Positions 8,706 through 16,873 of a DNA stretch of 64,000 nucleotides are shown one piece after another; positions within the stretch are counted from its first letter, which is position 1, and the number at the start of each line of letters is the position of its first letter. The DNA is from Kitasatospora humi (lineage in GTDB: Bacteria > Actinomycetota > Actinomycetes > Streptomycetales > Streptomycetaceae), in assembly GCF_020907985.1 (NCBI RefSeq), contig NZ_JAJJPA010000030.1:1-64000 (forward strand). The letters run 5' to 3'. The position numbers and the translations under genes were made by a program. The notes beneath the pieces were generated by a model. That model had not been told where the DNA came from. It searched no databases and saw only the letters and a list, made by a program, of their open reading frames with translations.

Positions 8706-8739
8706 GGGGTGCCCGGCGGGACCGTCCGCCGGGCACCCC
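8706..8739 (-). terminator. Terminator after the anti-sigma gene
   Basis: A perfect 14-bp inverted repeat (GGGGTGCCCGGCGG at 8706-8719, CCGCCGGGCACCCC at 8726-8739) with a 6-base loop, starting 15 bases past the anti-sigma stop. It should separate sigE/anti-sigma from tatB transcription. Confidence 0.7.
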
Positions 8740-8753
8740 GAAATCCATGCCCG

Positions 8754-9689
8754 CTAGGGCAGCTGGTGGCCGTTCACCACCGGGTTCGCCGCTCCGCCGG
8801 TGGGGATGGAGCTCACCAGGTCGTACGGCCTGCCGAGGTGCGCGTGGGACGGGAAGTCGACCGACATCGGCTCGCTCGCCGGCAGTGCCGGGCTGTCGCT
8901 CCCCGGCACCTGCGGGTTGACGGCCGTGCCGTGCTGGTCGTCCACCGGACTGTCCCCCGCCACCGCGGCCAGCCCGAGGCTGCCGAAGCCGCTCAGGGTC
9001 ACCGCCGCCACCGAGAAGGCGCCGGCGGCCGCGACCACCAGCCGCCGCCCGCGCGGCACCGCGGGGCGGCTGGACGGCAGCACCGCGGCCGGACGCCGGC
9101 GGTCGGCCCCCGCCGGGCTCGGGTCGGTGCCGCGCCGCCCGCTCCACAGCCGCACGTCGCCGAACCTCCCGCCCTGGTGGGCCCGGGGGTCGGCCGGCGG
9201 CAGCGGCGCGCCGGCGCCCAGTGCGTTGCCGCCGAAGGAGGCGCCGCGACCGAACGAGCCGCCGGTCAGTCGGCTGCCGCCGAGCGTCGGCCCGGTCGGC
9301 TCGGTGAGGGGCTCCGGCGCGGCGGGCGTGCCGCTCCCGGGGCCCGGAGCCTCGTCGTCCGGCAGGGCGGCGACCGCCAGCAGCCGGGCCATCAGGGCCC
9401 CGGACGGACCGGGTGCCTCGGTGCGGGTGAGCAGTTGCTTGACCCCGCGCGCCGCGTCGACCTCGGCCAGGCACTGCGGACAGGTCGCCAGGTGGGCCTG
9501 CACCCGCTCGCGGGCGTCATGGCCCAGCTCACCGTCCAGGTAGGCGGTGAGCCGCTCGCCGAGGTGGTGCTCCCCGGCCGACTCCGGCGGCCGGATCGCG
9601 ATCGGACGGAGCTCCGGCAGTTGTGCCTTCGCGCCGTCCGCCCGGCCGGACGCCGTGCGCCGGGCCGCGGACCGGCCTGCCCCGCTCAC
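8754..9689 (-). CDS. Membrane-anchored zinc-finger anti-sigma factor (RseA-like)
   Basis: A 311-residue partner of the upstream ECF sigma factor. Residues 41-85 are a zf-HC2/ZAS anti-sigma domain with H66-x3-C70-x2-C73 (LDGELGHDARERVQAHLATC). A glycine/proline-rich linker of about 110 residues follows, then one hydrophobic segment at about 216-244 and a 65-residue region that would lie outside the membrane. This differs from the soluble mycobacterial RseA of about half the length. The GTG start overlaps the sigE stop (GTGA at 9686-9689), so the two are translationally coupled and made in matched amounts. Release of sigma probably needs proteolysis or a zinc/thiol signal; the sequence does not say which. 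Confidence 0.9.
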   Translation of the reverse strand: MSGAGRSAARRTASGRADGAKAQLPELRPIAIRPPESAGEHHLGERLTAYLDGELGHDARERVQAHLATCPQCLAEVDAARGVKQLLTRTEAPGPSGALMARLLAVAALPDDEAPGPGSGTPAAPEPLTEPTGPTLGGSRLTGGSFGRGASFGGNALGAGAPLPPADPRAHQGGRFGDVRLWSGRRGTDPSPAGADRRRPAAVLPSSRPAVPRGRRLVVAAAGAFSVAAVTLSGFGSLGLAAVAGDSPVDDQHGTAVNPQVPGSDSPALPASEPMSVDFPSHAHLGRPYDLVSSIPTGGAANPVVNGHQLP

Positions 9690-10546
9690 GATCGCCTCCG
9701 TCCGCTCCCGCCCGGCAACCCGGCAACCGCCTCGGCGGCCACCGCGCCCACCGGCACCGGCTCCGGCTCAGCGCTGGACCCGCCGCGCCGGACCCGGCCG
9801 GGCGCGGCACCCGGAGCCCGGTGCTTGAGGGCGGCCCGCAGGTGCGAGCGGCCCCGGTGGATCCGGCTGCGCACGGTCCCGAGCTTGACGCCGAGGGTGG
9901 CGGCGATCTCCTCGTAGGACAGCCCCTCGATGTCGCACAGCACCACGGCGGCGCGGAACTCGGGGGCCAGGGTGTCCAGCGCCTGCTGGACGTCGGCGTC
10001 GAAGTGGGTGTCGCTGAACGCCTGGGCGGGGCTGGGCTCGCGGCTGGCCAGCCGCTCGGCGGCGTCCTCGGCGAGCGCGTCGAACCGGATCCGCTGCCGG
10101 CGGCGGACCATGTCCAGGAAGAGGTTGGTGGTGATCCGGTGCAGCCAGCCCTCGAAGGTGCCGGGCGTGTACGTGGAGAGCGACCGGAAGACCCGGACGA
10201 AGACCTCCTGGGTGAGGTCCTCGGCGTCGTGCTGATTGCCCGTCAACCGGTAGGCCAGCCGGTAGACCCGGGCGCTGTGCGCCTCGACGATCTCCTCCCA
10301 GCTGGGCGGCGTCCAGCCCTGCGCACCCGGTCCCTCATGGAAGGTCGCGAGCGCGGCGGGGGCCGAGGTCTCGGCGGCGGCACCGTCGAACGAGGGGTCC
10401 AGGGGAGCGTGCGCAGACTGGTTCATCACGGGCTTCGGCGTACGGGCCGACGCGAAGGTGCGGTGTTGCCGCCGCACAGGGACGTCGCCCTCGGCCACAC
10501 CTCCTCGGTTGGCTCTTCTGCCCAGCAAGGCCACCACCATATCCAC
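9686..10546 (-). CDS. sigE: ECF RNA polymerase sigma factor, SigE type
   Basis: A 286-residue extracytoplasmic-function sigma factor. After about 75 disordered residues, region 2 begins at VYRLAYRLTGNQHDAEDLTQ and contains the FEGWLHRITTNLFLDMVRRR -10 recognition helices. Region 4 spans ALDTLAPEFRAAVVLCDIEG to VKLGTVRSRIHRGRSHLR with its helix-turn-helix. A proline/arginine-rich tail follows. The start is uncertain: GTG at 10546, ATG at 10540 behind a purine-rich GGGTGAGGTGG, or ATG at 10426 which lacks a ribosome site. It is followed by its anti-sigma gene with a 4-base overlap and is divergent from an O-methyltransferase, as at the M. tuberculosis sigE locus, where it serves envelope stress. 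I found no clear ECF promoter motif upstream. Confidence 0.92.
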   Translation of the reverse strand: MDMVVALLGRRANRGGVAEGDVPVRRQHRTFASARTPKPVMNQSAHAPLDPSFDGAAAETSAPAALATFHEGPGAQGWTPPSWEEIVEAHSARVYRLAYRLTGNQHDAEDLTQEVFVRVFRSLSTYTPGTFEGWLHRITTNLFLDMVRRRQRIRFDALAEDAAERLASREPSPAQAFSDTHFDADVQQALDTLAPEFRAAVVLCDIEGLSYEEIAATLGVKLGTVRSRIHRGRSHLRAALKHRAPGAAPGRVRRGGSSAEPEPVPVGAVAAEAVAGLPGGSGRRRS

Positions 10547-10648
10547 CTCACCCGTCAGTTCCGGATAAAAGTGTGTTCTTCCACCGAGAACCGTTCACGC
10601 ACTCCAACGGCCCGCCGTCGGACGCGGTTCCCACCCGGCCAGTAATCT

Positions 10649-11332
10649 GTGCCAGGAAATATCGACATCCGGCAGCGCCCCTACCCATCAGGACGACAGA
10701 TCATCGACTTCGGGCCCGCGGCTGCGACCCTCGCCGACACCTACGTCGGCGAGGACGCCGTGCTGACCTACGCCCGGTCGCAGGCGGCCCGCACCGGGAT
10801 CACCTCGATCAGCCCCAGCGGCGGCGCCTGCCTGCGGCTGCTGGCCGCCGCCCTGGGCGCCAAGGCGGTGGCCGAGATCGGCACCGGCACCGGGGTCTCC
10901 GGGCTCTACCTGCTGCGCGGCATGCGCCCGGACGGCATCCTGACCACCGTCGACCCCGAGCCGATCCGCCAGGAGCTGGCCCGCGAGGCCTACCTGGCGG
11001 CCGGCTTCGCCGTCAACCGGGCGCGGTTCATACCCGGCCGGGCCCTGGAGGTGCTGCCGCGCCTCGCCGACGGCCAGTACGACCTGGTGTTCTGCGACGG
11101 GGACGCCGCGGAGTCGCACTCGTACCTCGCGGAATCACTGCGGCTGCTGCGTCCCGGCGGGGCGGTCTGCTTCGAGGGGGTGTTCCAGCAGGGCCGGTTG
11201 ACCGACCCGGCGCTGGACGACCCGGAGACCGGCGCGATGCGCGAACTGGTGCAGGCGGTCCGGGAGAGCGACCTGCTGCTCCCGGCCCTGCTGCCGGTCA
11301 GCGACGGCCTGCTCTGCGCGGTCAAGCGCTGA
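10649..11332 (+). CDS. O-methyltransferase, Rv1220c type
   Basis: A 227-residue class I SAM-dependent methyltransferase of the catechol/caffeoyl-CoA O-methyltransferase family. Motif I is VAEIGTGTGVSGLYLL, followed by TTVDPEP (acidic ribose-binding residue) and the metal-site region YDLVFCDGD. The C-terminus YxLLPALLPVSDGLLCAVKR matches the family. The GTG at 10649 lacks a strong ribosome site. Divergent from sigE with 102 bases between them, exactly as the mycobacterial Rv1220c/sigE pair (recalled). The substrate is unknown. Confidence 0.9.
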   Translation: MPGNIDIRQRPYPSGRQIIDFGPAAATLADTYVGEDAVLTYARSQAARTGITSISPSGGACLRLLAAALGAKAVAEIGTGTGVSGLYLLRGMRPDGILTTVDPEPIRQELAREAYLAAGFAVNRARFIPGRALEVLPRLADGQYDLVFCDGDAAESHSYLAESLRLLRPGGAVCFEGVFQQGRLTDPALDDPETGAMRELVQAVRESDLLLPALLPVSDGLLCAVKR

Positions 11333-11371
11333 GGGGGGCGCCACCGGCCCGGGCGGGCCGAGGAGAACGCA

Positions 11372-11411
11372 CGAGGCCCGGTCCGACCACAGGGGGTCGG
11401 GCCGGGCCTCG
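11372..11411. terminator. Bidirectional terminator, methyltransferase/DUF3117
   Basis: CGAGGCCCGGTCCGACC (11372-11388) pairs with GGTCGGGCCGGGCCTCG (11395-11411), 16 of 17 pairs Watson-Crick, with a 6-base loop. It sits between convergent genes and can serve both. Confidence 0.75.
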
Positions 11412-11432
11412 CGGCGAAGATCGCGCCGGGAG

Positions 11433-11600
11433 TCAGCCGCAGGCCGTCTTCAGGGCCTCGCCCAGGGCGCTCGCCTCGTCCGGAGTGAGCTCCACCACCA
11501 GGCGACCGCCGCCTTCGAGCGGAACTCGCATGATGATGCCCCGCCCCTCTTTGGTGACCTCCAGCGGGCCGTCACCCGTCCGCGGCTTCATGGCCGCCAT
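11433..11600 (-). CDS. DUF3117 small protein
   Basis: A 55-residue protein beginning MAAMKPRTGDGPLEVTKEGR and ending DEASALGEALKTACG. This is the highly conserved actinobacterial DUF3117 (Rv1211-like) family. It is predicted to be a small beta-rich soluble protein with no signal peptide or membrane helix; the function is unknown. ATG at 11598-11600 is preceded by GGAAGGGG. It lies between tag and the sigE-linked methyltransferase, near the tag gene as in mycobacteria. Codon usage is fully GC3-biased, supporting a real gene despite its size. Confidence 0.92.
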   Translation of the reverse strand: MAAMKPRTGDGPLEVTKEGRGIIMRVPLEGGGRLVVELTPDEASALGEALKTACG

Positions 11601-11975
11601 GCTCGTTCCCCTTCCTGCAGCCGCTCAGCTAGGTACCAGCGGTCCGTCCACCACTGGTATCGAACGCTTTGATCGGAAGCCATTATCCCGCATGCGGTGC
11701 CCCGATGACCAACGTCACGCGATCCGTACCCGCCGCCGCACCGGCACAGGCGGTCCGAACGCATCCCGGACGCCCCATCACCCGGCCGGGCGAAGACCCC
11801 TCAGTTGCCCTTGCCAGCCTGCCCGAGCCCGCCGTCCCGGGAGCGGCGCCGAGCCGCCGGGCCCGGTCCGCGCAAGTCCCGGCAAAGGTGCGCTACCTCA
11901 CACTCCCGCAGCTCGCCGCGCTCCGGCATGCTGACTCGGGTCCGTGGTGCACCGACCGGTTGGGAGCTCTCACCC
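11601..11975. promoter_or_regulatory. Gene-free divergent promoter region
   Basis: These 375 bases separate DUF3117 from the PaaG-like gene and hold no supported gene. The left 90 bases contain TACCAG (11634-11639) and CTGGTA (11654-11659) as an imperfect dyad in the DUF3117 leader. On the minus strand TTGGTC (11712-11707), a 19-base gap and GATAAT (11687-11682) form a plausible sigma-70 type promoter for DUF3117. The right part is GC-rich without clear signals. Confidence 0.4.
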
Positions 11976-12776
11976 ATGTCCGACTCCGTCCTCTACGAGC
12001 GCGACGGCGCGCTCGCCGTCATCACCATCAACCGGCCGGACGCGATGAACGCGCTCGACGTGCCGACCAAGGTGGCGCTGCGGGACATCGTGACCGAGGC
12101 CGCGAACGACCCGGGGGTACGCGCCGTGCTGCTCGCCGGCGCGGGCGACAAGGCGTTCTGCGTCGGCCAGGACCTCAAGGAGCACCTGGGGCTGCTGAAG
12201 CGGGCCGAGGAGACCGGCGAGGCGCCGCTGAAGACGGTGGCCGAGCACTACAACCCGCTGGTGCGGGCGCTCGCCGGGATGCGCAAGCCCACCGTGGCCG
12301 CGGTCCACGCGGTGGCCGCCGGCGCCGGCGCCTCGCTCGCCTTCGCCTGCGACTTCCGGATCGTGGCGGACACCGCCGGCTTCAACACCTCGTTCGCCGG
12401 GGTCGCCCTGACCGCCGACTCGGGCGCCTCCTGGACCCTGCCGCGGCTGGTCGGGCACGCCCGGGCGACCGAGCTGCTGATGTTCCCGCGCACCGTGAAG
12501 GCGGCCGAGGCGCTCACCCTCGGGCTCGCCACCCGGGTCGTGCCGACCGCCGAACTGGCGGCAACGGCACGTGAGTTCGCCCAGCAGCTGGCGAACGGCC
12601 CGACCGTCGCCTACGGCGCCATCAAGACCGCGCTGGACTTCGGCGCCAGCCACACGCTGAGCGAGACCCTGGACAAGGAGGACGAGCTGCAGACCATGGC
12701 CGGGGCCAGCGAGGACCACCGGATCGCGGTGCGCGCCTTCATCGCCAAGGAGCAGCCCGAGTACGTCGGTCGCTGA
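11976..12776 (+). CDS. Enoyl-CoA hydratase/isomerase, PaaG-like
   Basis: A 266-residue crotonase-fold protein. The oxyanion-hole segments are VLLAGAGDKAFCVGQDLKEH and VAAGAGASLAFACDFRIVAD. The acidic residue of the isomerase subgroup is in LTADSGASWTLPRLVG, which aligns with the PaaG (phenylacetate ring-epoxide isomerase) Asp motif rather than the double-Glu of hydratases. Other phenylacetate genes are absent here, so an isolated fatty or aromatic acyl-CoA isomerase is the safe reading. I chose ATG at 11976 (MSDSVLYERDGALAVI), with GGGAG nine bases before, over an in-frame start 171 bases upstream that would add a low-complexity arginine-rich stretch. Confidence 0.88.
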   Translation: MSDSVLYERDGALAVITINRPDAMNALDVPTKVALRDIVTEAANDPGVRAVLLAGAGDKAFCVGQDLKEHLGLLKRAEETGEAPLKTVAEHYNPLVRALAGMRKPTVAAVHAVAAGAGASLAFACDFRIVADTAGFNTSFAGVALTADSGASWTLPRLVGHARATELLMFPRTVKAAEALTLGLATRVVPTAELAATAREFAQQLANGPTVAYGAIKTALDFGASHTLSETLDKEDELQTMAGASEDHRIAVRAFIAKEQPEYVGR

Positions 12777-12783
12777 CGGCCCG

Positions 12784-13362
12784 TCAGCCGGCCGTCCGGC
12801 GCACGTGGCAGTCCGCCAGGTGGTCGTTGACCAGGCCGCAGGCCTGCATCAGCGCGTAGGCGGTGGTCGGGCCGACGAACCGGAAGCCGTTGCGCTTCAG
12901 CTCCTTGGCCAGCGCGGTGGACTCCGGCGTCACGGCCGGCACCTCGGCCGGGGTGCGCGGGGCCGGCCGGTCCGGGTCGCCGGCGAACCGCCAGACCAGC
13001 GCGTCCAGGCCGCCGGACAGGGCTTCGGCGGCCCGGGCGTTGGCGATCGCCGCCTCGATCTTGGCCCGGTTGCGGATGATCCCCGGATCGGCCAGCAGCC
13101 GGGCCGCGTCCTGCTCGGTGAACCGGGCCACCTCGGCTATCCGGAAGCCGGCGAAAGCGGCCCGGAAGCCCTCGCGACGGCGCAGGATGGTGATCCAGGA
13201 GAGCCCGGACTGGAAGGCCTCCAGGCAGATCCGCTCGAACAGCGGATCCTCGCCGTGCACCGGACGGCCCCACTCGGTGTCGTGGTACTCCCGGTAGTCG
13301 TCGGCCGTGACGCCCCACGGGCAGCGCAGCAGGCCGTCCGGGCCGGGCGCCGACGCGTTCAT
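12784..13362 (-). CDS. tag: DNA-3-methyladenine glycosylase I
   Basis: A 192-residue base-excision repair glycosylase of the Tag family that removes 3-methyladenine from alkylated DNA. Family hallmarks are LRCPWGVTADDYREYHDTEWGRP at the N-terminus, the LEAFQSGLSWITILRRREGFR helix carrying the catalytic-pocket Glu and Trp, and the C-terminal FVGPTTAYALMQACGLVNDH followed by C-H zinc ligands. Start at ATG 13360-13362, which overlaps the upstream DivIVA-like stop as ATGA. It faces the PaaG-like gene with only 7 bases between stops. The order DivIVA-like then tag matches Rv1209-Rv1210. Confidence 0.95.
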   Translation of the reverse strand: MNASAPGPDGLLRCPWGVTADDYREYHDTEWGRPVHGEDPLFERICLEAFQSGLSWITILRRREGFRAAFAGFRIAEVARFTEQDAARLLADPGIIRNRAKIEAAIANARAAEALSGGLDALVWRFAGDPDRPAPRTPAEVPAVTPESTALAKELKRNGFRFVGPTTAYALMQACGLVNDHLADCHVRRTAG

Positions 13363-13697
13363 TCCTGCTCCCCGCGCCCGGGCGCGTCGTCGGCCGCCCC
13401 GGTGCCCGGCGCGGCGGCCGCGACCGCCGCCTCCAGTTCGGCGATCCGGTCGTCCCGGTAGGCCAGTTCCGCGCCGAGGCGGTCCAGCACGTCGTCCACC
13501 TCGTCCATCCGGTAGCCGCGCACCGCCATCGGCAGCCGGATCTCGTCCACGTCGGTCCGGGTGAGCGGGCGCTCCTGCGGCAGCCGGGCCGCGATCCGGT
13601 CGTGCACGGCCTCCGGCAGCGATCCGCCGCCGCCCAGCGCCACCAGCGCGGCGCCGCCGACCACCACGGCCATCGCCGCCACGATCACCCAGAACAC
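13359..13697 (-). CDS. DivIVA-domain small membrane protein
   Basis: A 112-residue protein with one N-terminal membrane helix (WVIVAAMAVVVGGAALVAL) and a short DivIVA-like motif: PLTRTDVDEIRLPMAVRGYR then MDEVDDVLDRLGAELAYRDDRI, a coiled coil. The DivIVA N-domain normally binds curved membrane; here the helix would anchor it. A GTG start at 13695-13697 has GGAGG eight bases upstream. It is translationally coupled to tag. The mycobacterial counterpart is Rv1209. The role is unknown; polar growth or envelope work is inferred from the domain only. Confidence 0.87.
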   Translation of the reverse strand: MFWVIVAAMAVVVGGAALVALGGGGSLPEAVHDRIAARLPQERPLTRTDVDEIRLPMAVRGYRMDEVDDVLDRLGAELAYRDDRIAELEAAVAAAAPGTGAADDAPGRGEQE

Positions 13698-13858
13698 GAG
13701 TTGTCCTCCCGAGACGTGAGTATGCGGCCATGTGAGGGATCATGGATCCCGGGGACGGCCGGGGCCCAATCATCGCACCAGGGCACCCCCGGTTCGATAC
13801 CTGCGAGACCTGACTGAGACACCGGCTGCACCGGTCGGCGAGAGCGTGAGGAGCAAGG

Positions 13859-14722
13859 GTGGCACTGCGCCTGGGACCGTGTGAATTCGGTGCGGATGAG
13901 CTGGTCATCATGGCCATCGTCAACCGTACCCCGGACTCCTTCTTCGACCGCGGCGCGACGTTCGCCGACGAGGCCGCGTTCGCCGCCGCCGACCGGGCGG
14001 TGGCCGAGGGCGCGCGGATCCTCGACATCGGCGGGGTGAAGGCCGGGCCCGGCGAGGAGGTCACGGTCGAGGAGGAGCTGCGCCGCACCGTGCCGTTCGT
14101 GGCGGCGCTGCGCGAGCGCCACCCGGACGTGGTGATCAGTGTGGACACCTGGCGCCACGAGGTGGGCGACGCGGTCTGCGAGGTGGGGGCCGACCTGCTC
14201 AACGACGCCTGGGGCGGAGCCGATCCGCGGCTGGCCGAGACCGCCGCCCAGCACGGCGTTGGCCTGGTCTGCACCCACGCCGGGGGCGCCGAGCCGCGCA
14301 CCCGGCCGCACCGGGTCGGCTACCAGGACGTGATGGCCGACATCCTCGACGTCACGGTGGGGCTGGCCGAGCGGGCCGCCGCGCTCGGCGTGCGGCGGGA
14401 CGCCCTGATCATCGACCCGGGGCACGACTTCGGCAAGAACACCCGGCACTCGCTGGAGGCCACCCGGCGGCTGCCGGAGATGACCGCCACCGGGTTCCCG
14501 GTGCTGGTCTCGCTCTCCAACAAGGACTTCGTCGGCGAGACCCTGGACAAGCCGGTGAACGAGCGCCTGCTGGGCACCCTGGCCACCACGGCGGTCTCGG
14601 CGTGGCTGGGCGCCCGGATCTACCGGGTGCACCAGGTCGCCGAGACCCGCCAGGTGCTGGACATGGTCGCCTCGATCCGCGGCACCCGCCGACCCGCCGT
14701 GGCCCGGCGCGGACTCGCCTGA
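13859..14722 (+). CDS. folP2: FolP2-type dihydropteroate synthase homologue
   Basis: A 287-residue TIM barrel of the DHPS family. The fold is intact (VNRTPDSFFDRG, DIGGVKAGPG, VISVDTW, LLNDAWGG, IIDPGHDFGKN), but key substrate residues differ from active enzymes. The usual S/T-R-P-G loop that holds pABA reads V-K-A-G-P-G. The S-R-K pterin/phosphate motif reads S-N-K (LSNKDFVG). The MH before the central loop is TH. The mycobacterial FolP2 group was reported to lack DHPS activity, and this protein sits in the same neighbourhood (LOG, folP2, DivIVA, tag). A non-folate role is therefore more likely than sulfonamide-target DHPS. GTG start behind GTGAGGAG. Confidence 0.9.
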   Translation: MALRLGPCEFGADELVIMAIVNRTPDSFFDRGATFADEAAFAAADRAVAEGARILDIGGVKAGPGEEVTVEEELRRTVPFVAALRERHPDVVISVDTWRHEVGDAVCEVGADLLNDAWGGADPRLAETAAQHGVGLVCTHAGGAEPRTRPHRVGYQDVMADILDVTVGLAERAAALGVRRDALIIDPGHDFGKNTRHSLEATRRLPEMTATGFPVLVSLSNKDFVGETLDKPVNERLLGTLATTAVSAWLGARIYRVHQVAETRQVLDMVASIRGTRRPAVARRGLA

Positions 14723-14728
14723 GCCGCC

Positions 14729-15571
14729 TCAGACCTCGATGCCGTTGGGCTTGCGGCTGTCCGCCATGATCCGCAGCACCTCGTCGACCTCGTCGGTCAC
14801 CTGGAACAGCTCCAGGTCGGCCGGCGAGGCCTTGCCCTGGGCCACCAGGGTGTCGCGCAGCCAGTCCACCAGGCCGCTCCAGTAGGCGCTGCCGAAGAGG
14901 ATCACCGGGAACCGGGTGACCTTCTTGGTCTGCACCAGGGTCAGCGCCTCGAACAGCTCGTCCAGCGTGCCGAGCCCGCCGGGCAGCACCACGAAGCCCT
15001 GCGCGTACTTGACGAACATGGTCTTGCGGACGAAGAAGTACCGGAAGTTCAGCCCGAGGTCGACGAACTCGTTGAGCCCCTGCTCGAACGGCAGCTCGAT
15101 GCCCAGGCCGACGCTCAGGCCGCCGGCCTCCGAGGCGCCGCGGTTGGCCGCCTCCATCGCGCCGGGCCCGCCGCCGGTGATCACCGCGTAGCCGGCCTCG
15201 GCCAGGGCCCGGCCGATCGCCACCCCGGCCTTGTACTCCGCGGAGTCGACCCCGGTCCGGGCCGAGCCGAACACGCTGACCGCGGGCGGGAGTTCGGCGA
15301 GCGCGCCGAAGCCCTCGACGAACTCCGAGGTGATCCGCCAGACCCGCCAGGGGTCGGTGTGCAGCCAGTCGGTGGGCCCGGTGGTGTCCAGCAGGCGCTG
15401 GTCGGTCGTACTCGGCTCCACCTGGTCCCGGCGCAGCAGCACCGGGCCCTTCCGCTTCTCCGGCCAGGCCTTCTTCTGCGGCTCGGCCCCGGTCACGGGC
15501 TCGTCCACCAGCTCCGGCCCGTGGCCGAAGCGCCGTCCCTCTGCGCCGTCCTGCGCTGATGTCCCTGTCAT
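14729..15571 (-). CDS. LOG-family (TIGR00730) Rossmann protein
   Basis: A 280-residue protein of the 'lysine decarboxylase-like' LOG family, whose characterised members are cytokinin riboside 5'-monophosphate phosphoribohydrolases. Motifs are VSVFGSART, the VITGGGPGAMEAANRGA nucleotide loop and the signature PGGLGTLDELFEALT. About 60 N-terminal residues precede the domain, longer than plant LOG proteins but usual for actinobacterial TIGR00730 proteins. I chose ATG 15569-15571 (MTGTSAQDG) over a start 42 bases upstream. Next to dapE and folP2 as in mycobacteria (Rv1202, Rv1205, Rv1207). Confidence 0.92.
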   Translation of the reverse strand: MTGTSAQDGAEGRRFGHGPELVDEPVTGAEPQKKAWPEKRKGPVLLRRDQVEPSTTDQRLLDTTGPTDWLHTDPWRVWRITSEFVEGFGALAELPPAVSVFGSARTGVDSAEYKAGVAIGRALAEAGYAVITGGGPGAMEAANRGASEAGGLSVGLGIELPFEQGLNEFVDLGLNFRYFFVRKTMFVKYAQGFVVLPGGLGTLDELFEALTLVQTKKVTRFPVILFGSAYWSGLVDWLRDTLVAQGKASPADLELFQVTDEVDEVLRIMADSRKPNGIEV

Positions 15572-15640
15572 GACGGAACTGTACGCCCGCCACCCGTGGA
15601 TCACGGGGAACATCCGGATGACCGACCGGCGAAACGATCC

Positions 15641-16747
15641 TTACCCGTTGGACTCGACGGGGCCCGTCAACCAGTCCCGGAGCCGCTGCTCGCACTCGGC
15701 GATGGCGGCCAGCGAGCAGTGCTCGTCCCGCTTGTGCGCCAGGTTGGGGTCGCCGGGGCCGTAGTTGACGGCGGGCACGCCCAGCGCGCTGAACCGGGCC
15801 ACGTCCGTCCAGCCGAACTTGGCCCGCGCCCGGCCGCCGGTGGCGGCCAGGAAGGCCCGGGCCGCCGGGCGGCCCAGGCCGGGCAGCGCGCCCGGTGCGG
15901 AGTCGGTCACCTCGACCGGGAAGCCGGCGAACACCTCGCGCACGTGGGCCTCGGCCTGCTCGGGACTGCGGTCCGGCGCGTAGCGGAAGTTGACGGTCAC
16001 CAGGCACTCGTCGGGGATCACGTTGCCGGCCACGCCGCCGCGGATGTCCACCGCGTTCAGCCCCTCGCGGTACTCCAGCCCGTCGATCAGCACGGTGCGC
16101 GGCTGGTAGGCGGCGAGCCGGCCGAGCACCTCGCCGGCGTGGTGGATGGCGTTGTCGCCGAGCCAGCTGCGGGCCGAGTGGGCGCGCACCCCGGTCAGCC
16201 GCACCCGCACCCGCAGGGTGCCCTGGCAGCCGCCCTCGACCATCGCGCCGCTGGGCTCCATCAGCACCGCGAAGTCGGCCCCGAGCCACTCCGGGTGCGC
16301 GGCCGCCAGCCGCCCCAGGCCGTTGCGGGAGGCCTCGACCTCCTCGCAGTCGTAGAAGACGAAGGTGAGGTCGCGGTTGGGCGCCGGCAGCGTGGCGGCG
16401 AGCCGCAGCTGCACCGCGACCCCGGACTTCATGTCGCTGGTGCCGCAGCCGTACAGCAGGTCCCCCTCCACCCGGGAGGGCACGTTGTCGGCGATCGGCA
16501 CGGTGTCCAGGTGGCCGGCCAGCAGCACCCGCTCGGCCCGGCCCAGCTCGGTGCGGGCCACCACGTTGTTGCCGAACCGCTCGACGCTCAGGTGCGGCAG
16601 CTCCCGCAGCGCCTGCTCCACCAGGTCGGCCAGCTCCTGCTCGTCGCCGCTGACCGAGGGCTGGTCGACCAGCCGGGCGGTCAGGGCACCGCCGTCCAGG
16701 GTCAGATCGAGGCGGGTCGGGGCGCTGGTACCGGGCTGGCTCGTCAT
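15641..16747 (-). CDS. dapE: Succinyl-diaminopimelate desuccinylase
   Basis: A 368-residue M20 metallopeptidase-fold enzyme that converts N-succinyl-LL-DAP to LL-DAP for lysine and peptidoglycan synthesis. Motifs: AGHLDTVP (first zinc ligand and catalytic Asp), CGTSDMKSG (bridging Asp), YDCEEVE (catalytic Glu pair) and EPSG. The lid/dimerisation domain includes LRVRVRLTGVRAHSARSW, and the final His ligand is in PNLAHKRDEHC. ATG at 16745-16747. The stop is TAA, rare in this genome. It is divergent from an envelope-protein gene. The other DAP enzyme in the window is dapC, 2.4 kb away. Confidence 0.95.
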   Translation of the reverse strand: MTSQPGTSAPTRLDLTLDGGALTARLVDQPSVSGDEQELADLVEQALRELPHLSVERFGNNVVARTELGRAERVLLAGHLDTVPIADNVPSRVEGDLLYGCGTSDMKSGVAVQLRLAATLPAPNRDLTFVFYDCEEVEASRNGLGRLAAAHPEWLGADFAVLMEPSGAMVEGGCQGTLRVRVRLTGVRAHSARSWLGDNAIHHAGEVLGRLAAYQPRTVLIDGLEYREGLNAVDIRGGVAGNVIPDECLVTVNFRYAPDRSPEQAEAHVREVFAGFPVEVTDSAPGALPGLGRPAARAFLAATGGRARAKFGWTDVARFSALGVPAVNYGPGDPNLAHKRDEHCSLAAIAECEQRLRDWLTGPVESNG

Positions 16748-16873
16748 GGCCGCAAGCCTATGTGACCGCCGGCGCGGGGCGCGGAACGCAACCAGCGGGG
16801 ACCGCACTGTCGTCCGATCAGGCACCGAGTCGATACGGTGACCTTCGGACTTCACGAGGTGAGAGGGGCCGCA

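Noticed and set aside
10547..10648. ECF autoregulatory promoter (GGAAC-N16-18-CGTT) between sigE and the methyltransferase
   Set aside because: GAACC on the plus strand is 23 bases from the nearest CGTC, and no correctly spaced pair was found on the minus strand.
12784..14301. A 505-residue frame ending in Tag
   Set aside because: Tag homology begins at 13362, in a GTG/ATG-coupled pair with the DivIVA-like gene; the upstream part is antisense to folP2.
16783..16814. ECF promoter for the lysozyme-like gene (GGAAC ... CGTC)
   Set aside because: The spacer is 23 bases, too long for an ECF promoter.
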